This document shows, piece by piece, positions 10,898 to 23,371 of a DNA stretch of 64,000 nt; position 1 is the first letter of the stretch; each line of letters opens with the position of its first letter. The notes under the pieces are model-generated. The model searched no databases. It was not told where the DNA came from and saw only the letters and a program-made list of their open reading frames with translations. A program made the position numbers and the translations under genes. The DNA comes from Endocalyx cinctus (lineage: Eukaryota; Ascomycota; Sordariomycetes; Amphisphaeriales; Apiosporaceae): contig BCKC01000003.1 in the NCBI GenBank assembly GCA_001600455.1, forward strand, positions 3,014,315 to 3,078,314, read 5' to 3'.

Positions 10898-13212
10898 AAA
10901 AAGAAAAAGAAACATACAAGGGAAAAAAACCACAGGAAGGATGATTCTCGCATTCGTTTACTAAAGAAGGATTTTTTCATTTGAAATAATTTTTTATATT
11001 ATAATTCTTAGACCGGGCTCCGCATTCTCTAAGCCCTTACATTACTCCATTTAGATGATACCACTGGGATTGGATCCTACGGGATGGGCGTTTATAGGCT
11101 TTTTTTTTTTTTTTAGTGGTGAGATCGGGTTGGTGAAGCTGGAAGAACAAGATTATTCCACATCTTGATGATTGGAGGGCGTGCGCCAAATAATTCTTAG
11201 AAGGGGGAGCTTTTTTTTTGTTAATTTGATTAGACCGAACGTGGCGGGCCCTGCAGTCATCGAATACCACCCTTTCGACGGCTTACAATTCACAAGCAAA
11301 CAAATCACGATAACATCAACTCACGGAAGTTTTCTTTTTTTTAATACTCCTTTACGCGACATACAGTTTACACGGGCTATGACTGTGCAGCCACACGCAG
11401 CTTTGATTTGGAAAGGAAAAAAACTGAAGCTAATGGATAATGGTATTATTATTATTATTATTATAACTACTTAGTAGTTGACTCTTCGTTACTATTACAC
11501 TATACTACACTCGCATGGATATAAAGTACATGCTAGAGTTTAACAAACAAACCATTCTATATTGTCTACTTTGCTAATTTTCGCCTTCTTTTGCGTGATG
11601 ATTTTTGTTAAATATCCGGATTGGTGAGTACGTATGTAAATAGGATACGATGCCTATGTAGTATGTACAAAATACGGCGATCCTTCCCCTGAAACAATAA
11701 CCGTCGATGGAACCCTTTCTGTTTCTCCTTGTTTTCTCGCCTCTCCCGGGTTTTTAAATTCCGAGGTGACACTGAAGATCTGATTCGATCATAAATGGGG
11801 TTACGAGGTTACGAGATTGGGCCAAAAAAAGAAAAGACCAGAAGAAGCAAGGTCGTAGATCACATTTCCGTGACATTTTGGGCGGGATTTTCGTAACACA
11901 GAAACCTGGATTCTCGATCTTCAGCTCGTCTACTTTTGCCGGATACGCGAACGGGGTAGTACGGTTACAGTTTATGCTCACTTTTTTTTTTCTTGTTATC
12001 CACTACTATTATTTATTATATCATCGAAGAGGAAATATTATCTTGGGCTTGACCATTTATCTACATAGCCACCTTTTTTACTTTAGCGATTGAGCTTGAT
12101 TTTCCCTCGTCTGATACATAGAGCTGTCTCGGCTGGTGTTCGGAACCAAGGTCAGCTTCACGGAGGCAGGACCCACTACCTACTCTTCAAGGGTCTTCTT
12201 GACATACTACATCATCTGCTATATCAGAACGATCATATATAGCATGACGGCCTCTCCCTTTCACCCCCACTCCCATTTCTTTCCGAGCGCGTGGATATGA
12301 TTGACACGGACATTTTGGATGTTTTAAAACTACACAGCCATCGACTGCTAAGTATTCGTCTGACATGTTCTCCATACAACGGCATATACGAGGAAGAGGA
12401 AGGAGGATGAGAAAGAGAGAGAGAGAAAAGAGCAAAGTATACGATACGCACACTCGGTAAAATCCTAATCAGGTCAACTTAATCAATCAATCCAATCTAT
12501 TCGACCATGCAAGCGCGATAAGCTACAATATAAAAGTCCCTGCAGACGCGCGAATTTTTTTTGATATAGATGCGTATACGGTTACGTATTATAATATATT
12601 AAAAAACCCTCTTCGCTAGCTCGTCGGAGACCCCCCGATAACTCCGTTGATGGGACCCGAGTAGCTGACGTACTCTCTACAATCTTTTATATTAACTGTA
12701 ATTACCTCGTAGAAATCATACGTCTACCTGCAATTTCAGGAAGGAGAAAAAAAAAGGCCGAGTTTTAGATGAAGTGGGACATCCTTTGGTAGCTTTTTCT
12801 TCGACTATTTTGACGCATCTCTTTCCAGATTGGTATCTGCTCATAACATCGTCTGAATCATGCGACATATATTAGGGAAGAAACTCCATTATGACAACCG
12901 TCGTACTCAATTGATAAGAAAAAAGTGTTTTCTAACGTCATCCATCAATTGAAGGTAGCTCCTTAGGCCGAGAGGTGGATAATGGGATATTGAGGTCTCT
13001 CGTCGAAAATATACTAAATCTATCTCGTGTCCCGCTTTCTTGAAAGCGAAAGAGATCGTGTCGACAGTCACAGTTTTGGAAGCCTGAATATGACGTGATA
13101 TGAATTTTGAGGTTTGTCGGGTTCCTCGTTTCTAAATCGTTTTTCATGATAATAGGTATTTTTTTCATACATTACTGGATCGCAGAGTTTCTGCTCATCC
13201 CACAATGATCGC
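10898..13212. other. Intergenic region, no gene recognised
   Basis: About 2.3 kb. It contains an (ATT)n microsatellite at 11444..11464, several poly-T and poly-A runs and a GA-rich stretch near 12390-12430. No coding region is supported. Confidence 0.6.
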
Positions 13213-14459
13213 TTACGCGCCCTGTACCTTGAATGTTCGTCCGCTGGCCGTCTTCCTCTCCTTCTCTTCGTTTTCTGGCCTGGCTCGTCGAAGTACTATT
13301 GAAAGTCAACATAAGCATAGGAGAAGATTTTTTACCGCGAATGCTTACCTTGGAGGAAGTCTGCTGTTCGTCGTCTCATACGCGAGTGAATGTATGCCTG
13401 CGGAGAAAAGTTTAGCGTGGGTATGGAATAACATGAAATAGGATGGATTACCTTGGATGCCTTAATATGATAATGGAAGTAATCGCGGAAAGTCTGAATA
13501 TGGGAGATGACAGCCGGCATTCTCTGGGGCGTCAAGTGGCGGGGAAATAGGACTAATACCGTTAGTATCGGACTTTGGGCTGAGGATGTAACGACAACAT
13601 ACCAAAAGTGACATATCCGATCTCTCCCCCTGAAGTAGCCTTCACACCAGGAACATTTTGTAATTCTAGGGGTGGATCATTCCTGAATAGTACCTGAGGT
13701 GCGTTTTGAATAGCTCTCCTTCTGGCGTCGACAAACTCCTGGATGAAAACCTTGCCAAATACTCTATCCGTCTCTTCTCGGAAGATAGTGCTGAAGATAA
13801 CCGTAACTCGGTCATGGCTGGCCTTGACGTAGATAGCCTCCTCATCGCGATAATGGATCGCCATGACCTCGCCTCCTTCTTGGACACCCTGGGGTGCCTC
13901 CTCCGTGGTGTATTTGGCAGCCTCATCCCTAAGTGCGTAGTGTTCCTGATAAGCGTGTTCGAATGGGGCAGCCATCGCATTCCGCTTGAGGAGAGCAATC
14001 TTCATAATCAACTCGTCTCGGGCCTCTGAGCTGCTCGTCAGATATATGAAGTGCATAAAGTAGTATTTCAAAGTAGGCTTATTTACCTTTCTCGGCCGGG
14101 AGATTCTCCAAGTCTACCATAATAGAAAAGTCGTAGCCCATCTCTGGGGGCACGACATATTCACCGTATTCCCGTTGAAGTACCTGCTCGGCACCATACT
14201 GAACGAGCTCTTTGAAACATCGGATCTGAATAGAAATCAAAATTTTCGTCTTCGTCTCGGGTGTCGATATGTGGAAGGTAACGCCGTCGAAATCGGAAAC
14301 CGTTTGGTCGATAGAAACGGGAGCGGCTCTGTAAATAGACACATGTTGGTTAGCGGTTAAGCCAGTTGTGAATAATCATCGTGTTAGTTCTGCTTACCCA
14401 GAAAACCTTTCCGTCAATACAGACTGAAGCAGTACGTTCTGATAGTCTAAGAGAAGCAT
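13213..14459 (-). CDS. ARPC2: Arp2/3 complex subunit 2 (p34-Arc)
   Basis: Six exons: 14398..14459, 14087..14328, 13603..14025, 13452..13552, 13349..13397 and 13213..13295. Together they encode 319 residues, the usual length for fungal ARPC2/Arc35. Conserved blocks in order are MLLLDYQN at the start, [21 protein letters not shown], [68 protein letters not shown], then [43 protein letters not shown] and [24 protein letters not shown]. Every splice junction keeps this family sequence in frame. The protein is one of the two central scaffold subunits of the complex that nucleates branched actin filaments at endocytic sites. It is divergently transcribed from the UTP12 gene across 378 bp. Confidence 0.96.
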
Positions 14460-14837
14460 TTTGGATATAATTGGCCGTTCACTTCAAGTCGGGTCGAACC
14501 AAGTCAAATAACTCTTGTAGACAAACGAGTGAAGCCTTGCTCGAATAGTGGCTGCAGTGTCATCTGGTGGGGCACCATCAAGTCAGCAAGTCTCCCCTCT
14601 TACGTAGATGGTCTGTGCATATATGTAATTAGGTCCGTTGTACGAATCGATAAGTGCATTGAAAATATTTATATATCGCATTTATCTTATTATGAAGATC
14701 TACCGATAAGAGCTCTTATCGGGCCTCTCTAGAAAAAAAAAGTTATTGAGCGACAGAGCAGGTGGGATTTTAGTGAAAAAGTACTTACACGCCTCAGTAA
14801 ATTCAAAACTTTTGCGAATGGTAGTGTTGTCGCAAAT
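14460..14837. promoter_or_regulatory. Shared divergent promoter region of ARPC2 and UTP12
   Basis: 378 bp between two divergent start codons, so both promoters must lie here or in the 5' ends. No known binding element was recognised. Confidence 0.5.
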
Positions 14838-17811
14838 ATGGTTAAGTCTTACTTGTAAGTATTAATTGTTGTTGCGATTCTCTAGAATGGCAGAGAGGAT
14901 TCATGGTTAACCCTCATTCAGAAAATACGAACATGCGAATTCCTTTGGCGTAGTCACTTCTAGTACTTCCAATATCCTATGGGCTTCTAAAGACGGTTCA
15001 ACCACGAGCGCCGGCCAGGCTGTCGTCGCCGCGAACGAGGAGGTTATATCCTGGGATATAAAGACGGGCGACATTATCAATCGGTGGAGAGATCCAAAAT
15101 GCTCATCTCAAGTGACCGCTATCGCCCAGAGTACGATCGACAAAGATGTTTTCGCTGTTGGATACGATGATGGCAGCATAAGACTTTGGGACAAGTATGC
15201 CACTATCATCGTAACCTTCAATGGACACCGATCTGCAATTACAAACCTCGCCTTCGACAAGGCTGGCGTCCGGCTTGCGAGTGGTTCGAAAGACACAAAT
15301 ATTATCGTATGGGACTTGGTATTAGAGGTTGGCCAGTATAAGCTTCGAGGCCATAAGGATCAAATCACGGGACTCCGGTTCGTGGAGCCCCAACAAGAAT
15401 TCGCGAGAGAGGATGGCTCCGATGCCATGGTTCTCGACGACCCGCAGGATTCGTCCGAAGGTTTCTTAATCTCTACCGGAAAGGATGCTCTCATAAAACT
15501 ATGGGACCTGGGCTCGAGGCACTGCATAGAAACACATATAGCGCAGACAAATGGCGAATGCTGGGCAGTAGGTCTAGCGCCGGATTACAGCGGTTGCATC
15601 ACTGCTGGAAACTCGGGCGAGCTCAAAGTGTGGGCATTGGATGCCGCCGCCTTAGCTCTATCCAAGAACCAGGTTGATATACCCGCAAACACACAATATC
15701 TTCGAGACCGAGGTACTTTACTGCGCCAAGGCAAAGAAAAAGCTACCGAGATTATCTTCCATCCGCAGAGAGACTACTTCGCCGTCCACGGTCCAGAAAA
15801 ATCAGTCGAGATTTGGCGAATTCGATCAGAAGCAGAGATCAAGAAGAGCCTGGCTCGGAAAAAGAAGCGGAGACGAGAGAAACTCGCGCAGAAAAAACAC
15901 GACAAAGGGGATGATGCAGACGTCGTAGGCGAGGAAGACGACGCCGAAGAGCCTATCAGCAGCGCCGATGTGACAGACGCCTTCGCGCAGCACCTGATAA
16001 TTCGGACGAGTGGCAAGGTCCGATCGGTGGACTGGGCTGATACTCGGAGTAAAAAGCGACTTCAGTTATTAATCGGTACCACAAACAACCTTCTCGAATT
16101 GTATAATATCGCAACAAAATCTAGCAGGTCAAAATCAAAAGAGGACGATGCGCCGGACTACGAGCGAGCGCTATCTGTCGAGATTCCGGGTCATCGTGCG
16201 GATGTTCGGTCACTGGCATTAAGTTCCGATGATAGGCTACTCGCGTCTGCCTCCAACGGAAGCCTCAAGATCTGGTCGGTACTCACGAAGAAATGCGGTA
16301 AAACCTTGGAGTGCGGTTACGCATTATGTAGCGCATTTCTACCTGGTGATAGGCTCGTCGTTATTGGTACCAAAAGCGGCGAAATCCAATTATTTGAGGT
16401 TTCTACGGGCATGCTCCTCGATAGCGTCACCGCTCATGACGGCGCCATATGGTCTTTACAGGTTCATCCCGATGGAAGATCCATCGTATCAGGAAGTGCC
16501 GATAAGTCAGCCAAATTTTGGAAAGTTCAAGTCGTGTCAGAACAGGTGCCTGGATCGACTCGTACTACTCAACGCTTAAAATTGTCACATTCGAGAACAT
16601 TAAAAGTGTCGGATGATATTTTATGTATGAGGTTTTCTGCCGATGCAAAGTTACTAGCCGTTGCTTTATTGGACAGTACAGTGAAAGTGTTTTTCACGGA
16701 TTCGCTGAAGCTATACCTTAACCTATACGGACACAAGCTACCGGTGCTGGACATGGATATCTCTTACGATAGTAAGCTGATCGTGACTTGCTCGGCAGAT
16801 AAGACGGTCAGAATATGGGGATTGGATTTTGGCGACTGCCATAAATCAATCATTGCCCACCAGGATAGTATACTACAGGTCAAATTCGTGCCGAATAATC
16901 ACGAAGGAAATGGTCATCATTTCTTCAGCGCAAGCAAAGACCGAACGGTCAAGTACTGGGATGGAGACAAGTTCGAACAGATCCAGCGACTCGATGGTCA
17001 CCACGGAGAAATCTGGGCATTGGCAATCAGTCAACAAAGTGAACCCGCTTTCATCGTAAGCGCTAGTCACGACAAGAGCATTCGGATCTGGAATGAAACA
17101 GACGAACAAATCTTCCTGGAAGAAGAAAGGGAAAAAGAGATCGAAGAGCTGTACGAGAGTACGTTGACCAATTCTCTGGAGCAAGATGTCGACGAAGAAG
17201 ACCAGAACGGCGAGGTGGCGACCGCTAGCAAGCAGACGTCAGAAACACTGAATCACGGAGAGCGCATAATAGAAGCGTTAGATCTCGGGATGGAAGATCT
17301 GGCGGTCATGAAAGAATGGGAGGAGTTGAAAGCGGCCAACCCGAGAGCGGGACCGCCTCAACGGAATCCCATGTTCTTAGCGCACGGCGGTATCAGCGCG
17401 GAAGAGTACGTGATGAAAGTTCTTCAGCGACCGGCGGCATCGGCGTTGAACGACGCGCTCTTGGTATTGCCGTTTGCGAGGGTGCCCGACCTCTTTATCT
17501 TCCTCGGCATCTTTGCGGAACGGTCGATGAATATCCCTCTCACCTGCAGGATCTTATTCTTCATACTCAAGACCCACCACCGACAGATCGTGGCTAGCAA
17601 GACGATGCGAAAGGAGTTAGACGGGATCAAAATAAGCCTGAGAAAGGCGCTGAAGAGACAGAAGGACGAGATGGGTTACAATATCGCGGCTCTCAAGATA
17701 GCGGGGATGCAGATTCAAGATCAGAACGTGAAGGAGTACGTGGATGAGAACTGGGACGATGGAATGGATAGCCAAAATGTTAAAAAGCGAGCTTTCGTTC
17801 ATGTGTCGTAA
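14838..17811 (+). CDS. UTP12: U3 snoRNP WD-repeat protein Utp12/Dip2 (WDR3)
   Basis: Two exons: 14838..14854 and 14922..17811, giving 968 residues. The tiny first exon is supported because splicing yields MVKSYLKYEHANSFGVV, the conserved N-terminus of the Dip2/WDR3 family. WD40 repeats run from about residue 15 to 700 (for example SGSKDTNIIVWDL, STGKDALIKLWDL, SGSADKSAKFWKV, TCSADKTVRIWGL, SASHDKSIRIWN), forming tandem propellers. A basic, Lys/Arg-rich insertion near residues 310-335 precedes the second propeller. The C-terminal Utp12 domain (about 845-950) begins at ALNDALLVLP. The protein belongs to the UTP-B subcomplex of the small-subunit processome and acts in the nucleolus in 18S rRNA maturation. 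Confidence 0.95.
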
Positions 17812-19243
17812 AAAGGTAGAAAGGGTATCTTGTTTGTCTATAGAAATATCTAAATATCTAAATATCCAGTATAATAAGAAAAATAAGGCTGAAATACTCT
17901 TCAATTTACAAGTAATTGCTACTGAATATTGTACCGTAGGAGTCTATGTACCGATGTCTTTGAGGCTTAACTTAACGCCGATGGAAAAGGAGATTGATGT
18001 ACCCGTTCAATTTAAAAATGGTTCTATTGTAGTTGCCGAGTTATGTGGTTGGTCGGTTATTCGGTGTGCAGCTCGGTTGGTAAAGACTACTGTATTTAGT
18101 AGCTTCCTTTAACAAATTGTGGGGGCAGTTGGAGAAATTTTGCGGGGAGTTCGAGATAGTTATGCAGTACTAGTCTTTTAAGCTAAGTCCCTTAAGAACA
18201 ATAGAGCTGGTTATATATTTGAGACGAGGAGCTGAAAGATGAAGATCTTGTGTATATATCTCTTACATATAATACTTGCGAGTAATGCTTAATTACGAGG
18301 TATTGAGTAGCAGTTCACCAGAGTGTGTCTATTTGATAATTGAATAGCTGATGACAGTTATGTAAGCTGCCTTTTCCCCGGAGCAATCAATGAATGACAT
18401 AACGGGTTGAGGTCTTCTACCTGTACTTCCTCTGATTTTATCCGGGATTTTCAACATACAGACAGTACATACATTCTTAATAATAGATTGAAATGAAAAT
18501 TATCATATGAAGAATTAAATCTTGACTTAATACTGCAAGGTACTGCATATACTGAATGAATCGTAACGGAGCTGAGCTGAGTACTTCCAAGGTTGTAAGC
18601 TTTAAAAGTGCACATGACTTCATACTCGTGTCTCCAGGGCTATTGACATGTGAAATCTATTGAGTATCCTGTAATCCATATGGGGGATAGGTAAATTAGG
18701 AATTATGTAACTGAACCTACTAACCGAATCAAGTAAAGTGAGTTAAACCAAAAGACGTCAATTTATGGGTTCTCGTTGAAGCCGGCCCCTCGGCATTCTG
18801 TAAAGCTGCTAAGCCTAAGCTGCCTCGGTTGAATTGAGATGGTAAGAAAGATCGGGGGATGGAAATGGGAATGGAGAGAAATCTAAAAGGTACTGCCGTA
18901 ATGTTTCCCTAAGCAACCAAAACCGAAAAACCTGCAACGGCAAATTCATTATCTATCTACATCTGTCATCTCTTCTATTCCTTATTCCTTTCTTCTTCTT
19001 TTCCCCTTCTTTTTCTCACATCTCCTGGGAAATAATTCACCTCTCAATTCACATAACACCTTTGCTATTTCTATATTTCCACTATTTTCCCTCTTACTTA
19101 CCATTGAATTCCGTTTTATTTGAAATAACGGAATCGTTGTTATCAAATACGTATATCATATATAGTATATAGCATTGGAATTCTTGTATTTGATATACCC
19201 ACCATAACTTGTTTTTAACGTATTGATTTTTTATTTCATCAAA
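17812..19243. other. Intergenic region, promoter of the FOX2 gene
   Basis: About 1.4 kb. The part next to the downstream gene has a strongly pyrimidine-rich tract (about 18955-19035), common at fungal promoters. Two CCTCGG elements are listed separately. No gene was recognised. Confidence 0.6.
18788..18828 (+). promoter_or_regulatory. Pair of CCTCGG elements, candidate fatty-acid response sites
   Basis: CCTCGG occurs at 18788..18793 and 18823..18828, about 415-455 bp before the FOX2 start codon. CCTCGG/CCGAGG is the known core bound by FarA/FarB in Aspergillus nidulans and by CTF1 in Fusarium, which induce beta-oxidation genes on fatty acids. Their position before a beta-oxidation gene makes a real role plausible, but occupancy is an inference. 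Confidence 0.55.
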
Positions 19244-22200
19244 ATGGCTGGCGAGTTGCGTTACGACGATCAGGTCGTAGTCATTACCGGCGCTGGCGGT
19301 GGTCTCGGTAAAGCATATGCCACATTCTTCGGCTCAAGAGGAGCTAAGGTCGTCGTAAACGATCTCGGCGGTTCTTTCAAAGGCGAGGGTACCTCTACAA
19401 AGGTATTATTAAATCCCCTTAATCCTCATCTCTTATCTTAAATTTCAGGTTTTGAAGCGACCTTCTCTTCAACCCTTACGGAAAAAAGTACGTATTGCTG
19501 ACAACATATCTCCAAAAAATTACTAGGCCGCCGATGTAGTCGTAAACGAAATTAAAGCCGCGGGCGGCCAAGCCGTCGCCAACTACGATAGCGTCGAAAA
19601 TGGAGAGAAAATTATCGAGACGGCCATCAAGGCCTTCGGTCGAATCGATATCCTTATCAACAACGCCGGTATCTTGCGAGATGTTAGCTTCAAGAACATG
19701 ACAGATAACGACTGGGATCTCCTGATGAAGGTTCACGTTACGGGTTCCTACAAGTGCGCTCGCGCCGCCTGGCCTTACTTCCGGAAACAGAAGTACGGAC
19801 GTGTGATCAACACCGCCTCCGCCGCCGGTTTGTTCGGTAACTTCGGCCAGGCCAACTACTCGGCCGCCAAGCTAGCCATGGTCGGTTTTACCGAGACCTT
19901 GGCCAAGGAGGGCGTTAAGTACAACATTATCTGCAACGTGATTGCGCCTATCGCTGCCAGTCGTATGACTGAAACCATTATGCCCCCAGACATGCTTGCG
20001 AACCTCAAGCCTGAGTGGGTTGTTCCCCTAGTAGCCGTGCTCGTTCACAAGAGCAACACCAACGAAACTGGTGGTATCTTCGAGGCCGGTGGTGGTCACG
20101 TTGCGAAATTCAGATGGGAGCGGTCGAGCGGTCTCTTGCTCAAGGCCGACGACAGCTACACTCCCGACGCTATTTTGAAGAAGTGGGACAAGGTAAACGA
20201 CTTCTCGAAGCCCCAGTACCCGACCGGACCCAACGATTTCTTGGGTCTTCTCGAAGAATCCATGAAAATGGGCCCCAGCGAGCAGGGCGAGAAGCTCGAC
20301 TTTAAGGACCGTGTGGTTCTCGTCACCGGTGGCGGTGCTGGTATAGGACGGGCTTATTGCCATGCTTTTGCTAAGCACGGTGCCTCGATTGTCGTGAACG
20401 ATCTGGTCGACCCCGATACCGTTGTTGGAGAAATCAAGAAGATGGGCGGAAAGGCCGTCGGTGTTAAGGCATCCTCTGAGGAAGGCGAAAAGCTCGTCAA
20501 GGGTGCCATCGATGCCTTTGGCCGAATCGACGTTGTTATCAACAACGCTGGTATTTTGCGAGACAAGGCGTTCGCCAATATGGATGATAAGCTTTGGGAG
20601 CCCGTTATGAACGTCCATCTTAGGAGCACCTACAAGGTCACGAAAGCGGCGTGGCCTTATTTCTTGAAACAGAAATATGGTCGAATTATCAACACTACTT
20701 CGACAAGTGGTATCTATGGTAACTTTGGACAGGCTAACTATGCTGCAGCTGTAAGTTTGAAACGTCCTCTCCAGCTAATTTGAAATGAAGTGTACTGATA
20801 AATAATACAGAAATGTGGTATTCTCGGCTTCTCCCGTACCATCGCTTTAGAGGGTGCCAAATACAACATTTACTGTAATACTATTGCTCCCAACGCCGGA
20901 ACACAAATGACGAGGACTATCTTACCCGAGGAACTCGTACAGGCTTTCAAGCCCGACTACATCGCACCCCTTGTCGTTGCCCTTTGCAGTGACAAGGTGC
21001 CTAAGAACCCCACTGGTGGTCTTTACGAAGTTGGAAGTGGTTGGGCTGGTCGGACAAGGTGGCAGCGCACGGGTGGTGTTGGCTTCCCGCTAGACGTCAA
21101 ATTAACACCCGAGGAGGTAGCCAAGAACTGGGAGACCATCGTTAACTTTGAAGATGGCCGTGCGGACAACCCAGAGAAGTCCTCGGAGTCTATCGAGAAA
21201 GTTATGCAGAACTTGAACAACAGACGAGGGGCATCTAAGGTATGAGTCCTTCCTCTTTTTCCTTGATGCCCCCTGAATGAATATTTTATGTACATGTAAA
21301 CACTAGTGTCAGATATAAAAATTAGTATGAGGAAAAAAAAAGTTCTCAATATTGACCATTCTCGTTTTCTCAGACATCTTCAGGTGAAGGAAACCAGCAC
21401 CTAGAGGCACAGGCCAAGGCAATTTCGGCCAAATCAAACCCGACGGAATTCAACTACACAGATCGCGACTCGATGCTCTACAACTTAGGAGTCGGCGCGA
21501 AGCGCACCGAGCTGCCCTACGTCTTCGAGGGCAACGAAGACTTCCAGGTCCTCCCGACCTACGGCGTGATCCCGCAGTTCGACGCCGAGATGCCGTTCAG
21601 CTTCGACGAGGTGGTGCCGAACTTCTCGCCCATGATGCTGCTACACGGGGAGCAGTACCTCGAGATCAAGAAGTACCCGATCCCGACCGCGGCCAAGACG
21701 AAGAACCACGGCAAGCTGATCGAGGTGGTCGACAAGGGCTCGGCCGCCATCCTCAAGAGCGGCGTCAGCACCGTCAACGCCGAGACGGGCGAGGAGCTCT
21801 TCTACAACGAGGCCACCGTCTTCCTCCGCGGCTGCGGCGGCTTCGGCGGCCAGAAGAAGCCGGCCGACCGCGGCGCCGCTACCGCTCCCAACGCCCCGCC
21901 CAAGAGGATGCCCGACGTCGTCGTCGAGTCCGTTACCTCCCCCGACCAGGCTGCTATTTATAGGTTGAGCGGTGATTATAAGTAAGTTTCTTTTAATAAT
22001 TTAATTTTATATATCCTGCTTAAGCGGAGACGAAGGAAGAACTAAGGAAAGATTTTAATAAAAAAACTAACCACAAAATGATAATTAGCCCGCTTCACAT
22101 CGACCCATCCTTCGCCAAGATGGGTGGCTTCAAGGAGCCCATCCTGCACGGCCTCTGCTTCATGGGCATCGCCGGAAAAGCCGTGTACGAGAAATTCGGC

Positions 22201-22389
22201 CCTTACAAGAACATCAAGGTCCGCTTCGCCGGCTCCGTCTTCCCGGGCCAGACGCTCGTGACCGAGATGTGGAAGGAAGGAAACGGCAAGAAGGTCATCT
22301 TCCAGTCCAAGGTGAAAGAGACGGGTAAGCTCGCCATCTCGGGCGCCGCCGCCGAACTCGTCGACGGTGGGGAGAAGGGGAAATTGTAA
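19244..22389 (+). CDS. FOX2: Peroxisomal multifunctional beta-oxidation enzyme (hydratase-dehydrogenase)
   Basis: Five exons: 19244..19402, 19527..20750, 20811..21239, 21374..21981 and 22089..22389, giving 906 residues, the usual length of fungal MFE-2. Two short-chain dehydrogenase domains come first. The first has TGAGGGLG at 15-22 and Y164/K168. The second has TGGGAGIG at about 320-327 and Y458/K462. A MaoC-like 2-enoyl-CoA hydratase-2 domain follows from about 640, with the active-site motif GDYNPLH (D805, H810) restored exactly by splicing. The enzyme performs the second and third steps of peroxisomal beta-oxidation via (3R)-hydroxyacyl-CoA. The C-terminus is GKL, a weak variant of the peroxisomal PTS1 signal. 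The third exon starts with the catalytic Lys of the second YxxxK motif. Confidence 0.96.
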
Positions 22390-23371
22390 ATTTTTAGTTG
22401 GGAAGAATTTTTGAAGGAGTGACGAAATGGAAACTATGCTGTAAAAAGAGGGAAGAGAAAACTTGTATTCATTACTATCTAAACTTTTCTTTTTTTCTTT
22501 TTGCCTTCCCATTACTACTAGTCACTTGGTCGAGTACGAGGACTGATTTGCCTATCTTGTTATATTTACTTCGGCGTTGGATCAAAGATGGCTAGCTAGT
22601 ATGAACATGTAGATTCAATAAAGAAGAAAAGTTGAAAGAAAAAAAGCTCTAGATTTTCTAGTTTGTTCGAATATGTCTTATAATGTTACCTACTAAATAC
22701 TACGATATTATTTCAACATCAGCAGAATCAATTCATTGTCCTCCGGCAACCTGAAAGGCTTTGCTGTTCTTGAAACCCGATATCTTCATGGGTTTTAAAT
22801 GACGGGGCTTAATTTCATTCTATAAACGAAGATCGCCTGATGGTAAAATAACAATTATGATAAAACAAATATATCTTGCAATATATAATGCTGTCTGTCT
22901 GTCTGCTTTATGGGTATTCTCTTGTTTGTTCCCTTCTTCTCCCCCCCTGAAAAAAAAAAGACCCTCCTATTCCTGTTTTTTCGTTTACTGTCCCTACTCC
23001 CGCTCCGTTGAAAGCCTCTTTATAAAAACATGAGATGAAATGTTATTTCCGTTCCCATTCCGTGTGATTATCATACGCCTGTTTTTCTCCGTAGTAAAAT
23101 GCTTGATGGGAGGGGTGGGGGGTTTTTCCCCCAATCTACTCTCTCTTTTTTTTTTTTTGCTTTCAATGACAAGTAACAACATGCTCGATCCATCAAAGGA
23201 ATGAAAAAAGCTCTAAGCTCAAGATGATGTTCCCACGATTTGTAAAATCCTGGAAGTACGAACAAAAAATTAATAAGAGGAGGAAAAAAAAGACATACTT
23301 AAACCTCGTTAAAAGCAAAACACATATTCCGTCTAAGGCCCCCCCTTTTTAACCCGCATTAAAACACATTT
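22390..23371. other. Convergent intergenic region
   Basis: About 1 kb between the 3' ends of FOX2 and the RBR ligase gene. It holds poly-A/T runs (near 22950 and 23143-23158) and a short TGTC repeat near 22890. No gene was recognised. Confidence 0.6.

Noticed and set aside
20028..20618. 196-codon antisense ORF within FOX2
   Set aside because: Antisense to strongly conserved dehydrogenase coding sequence; explained by codon bias.
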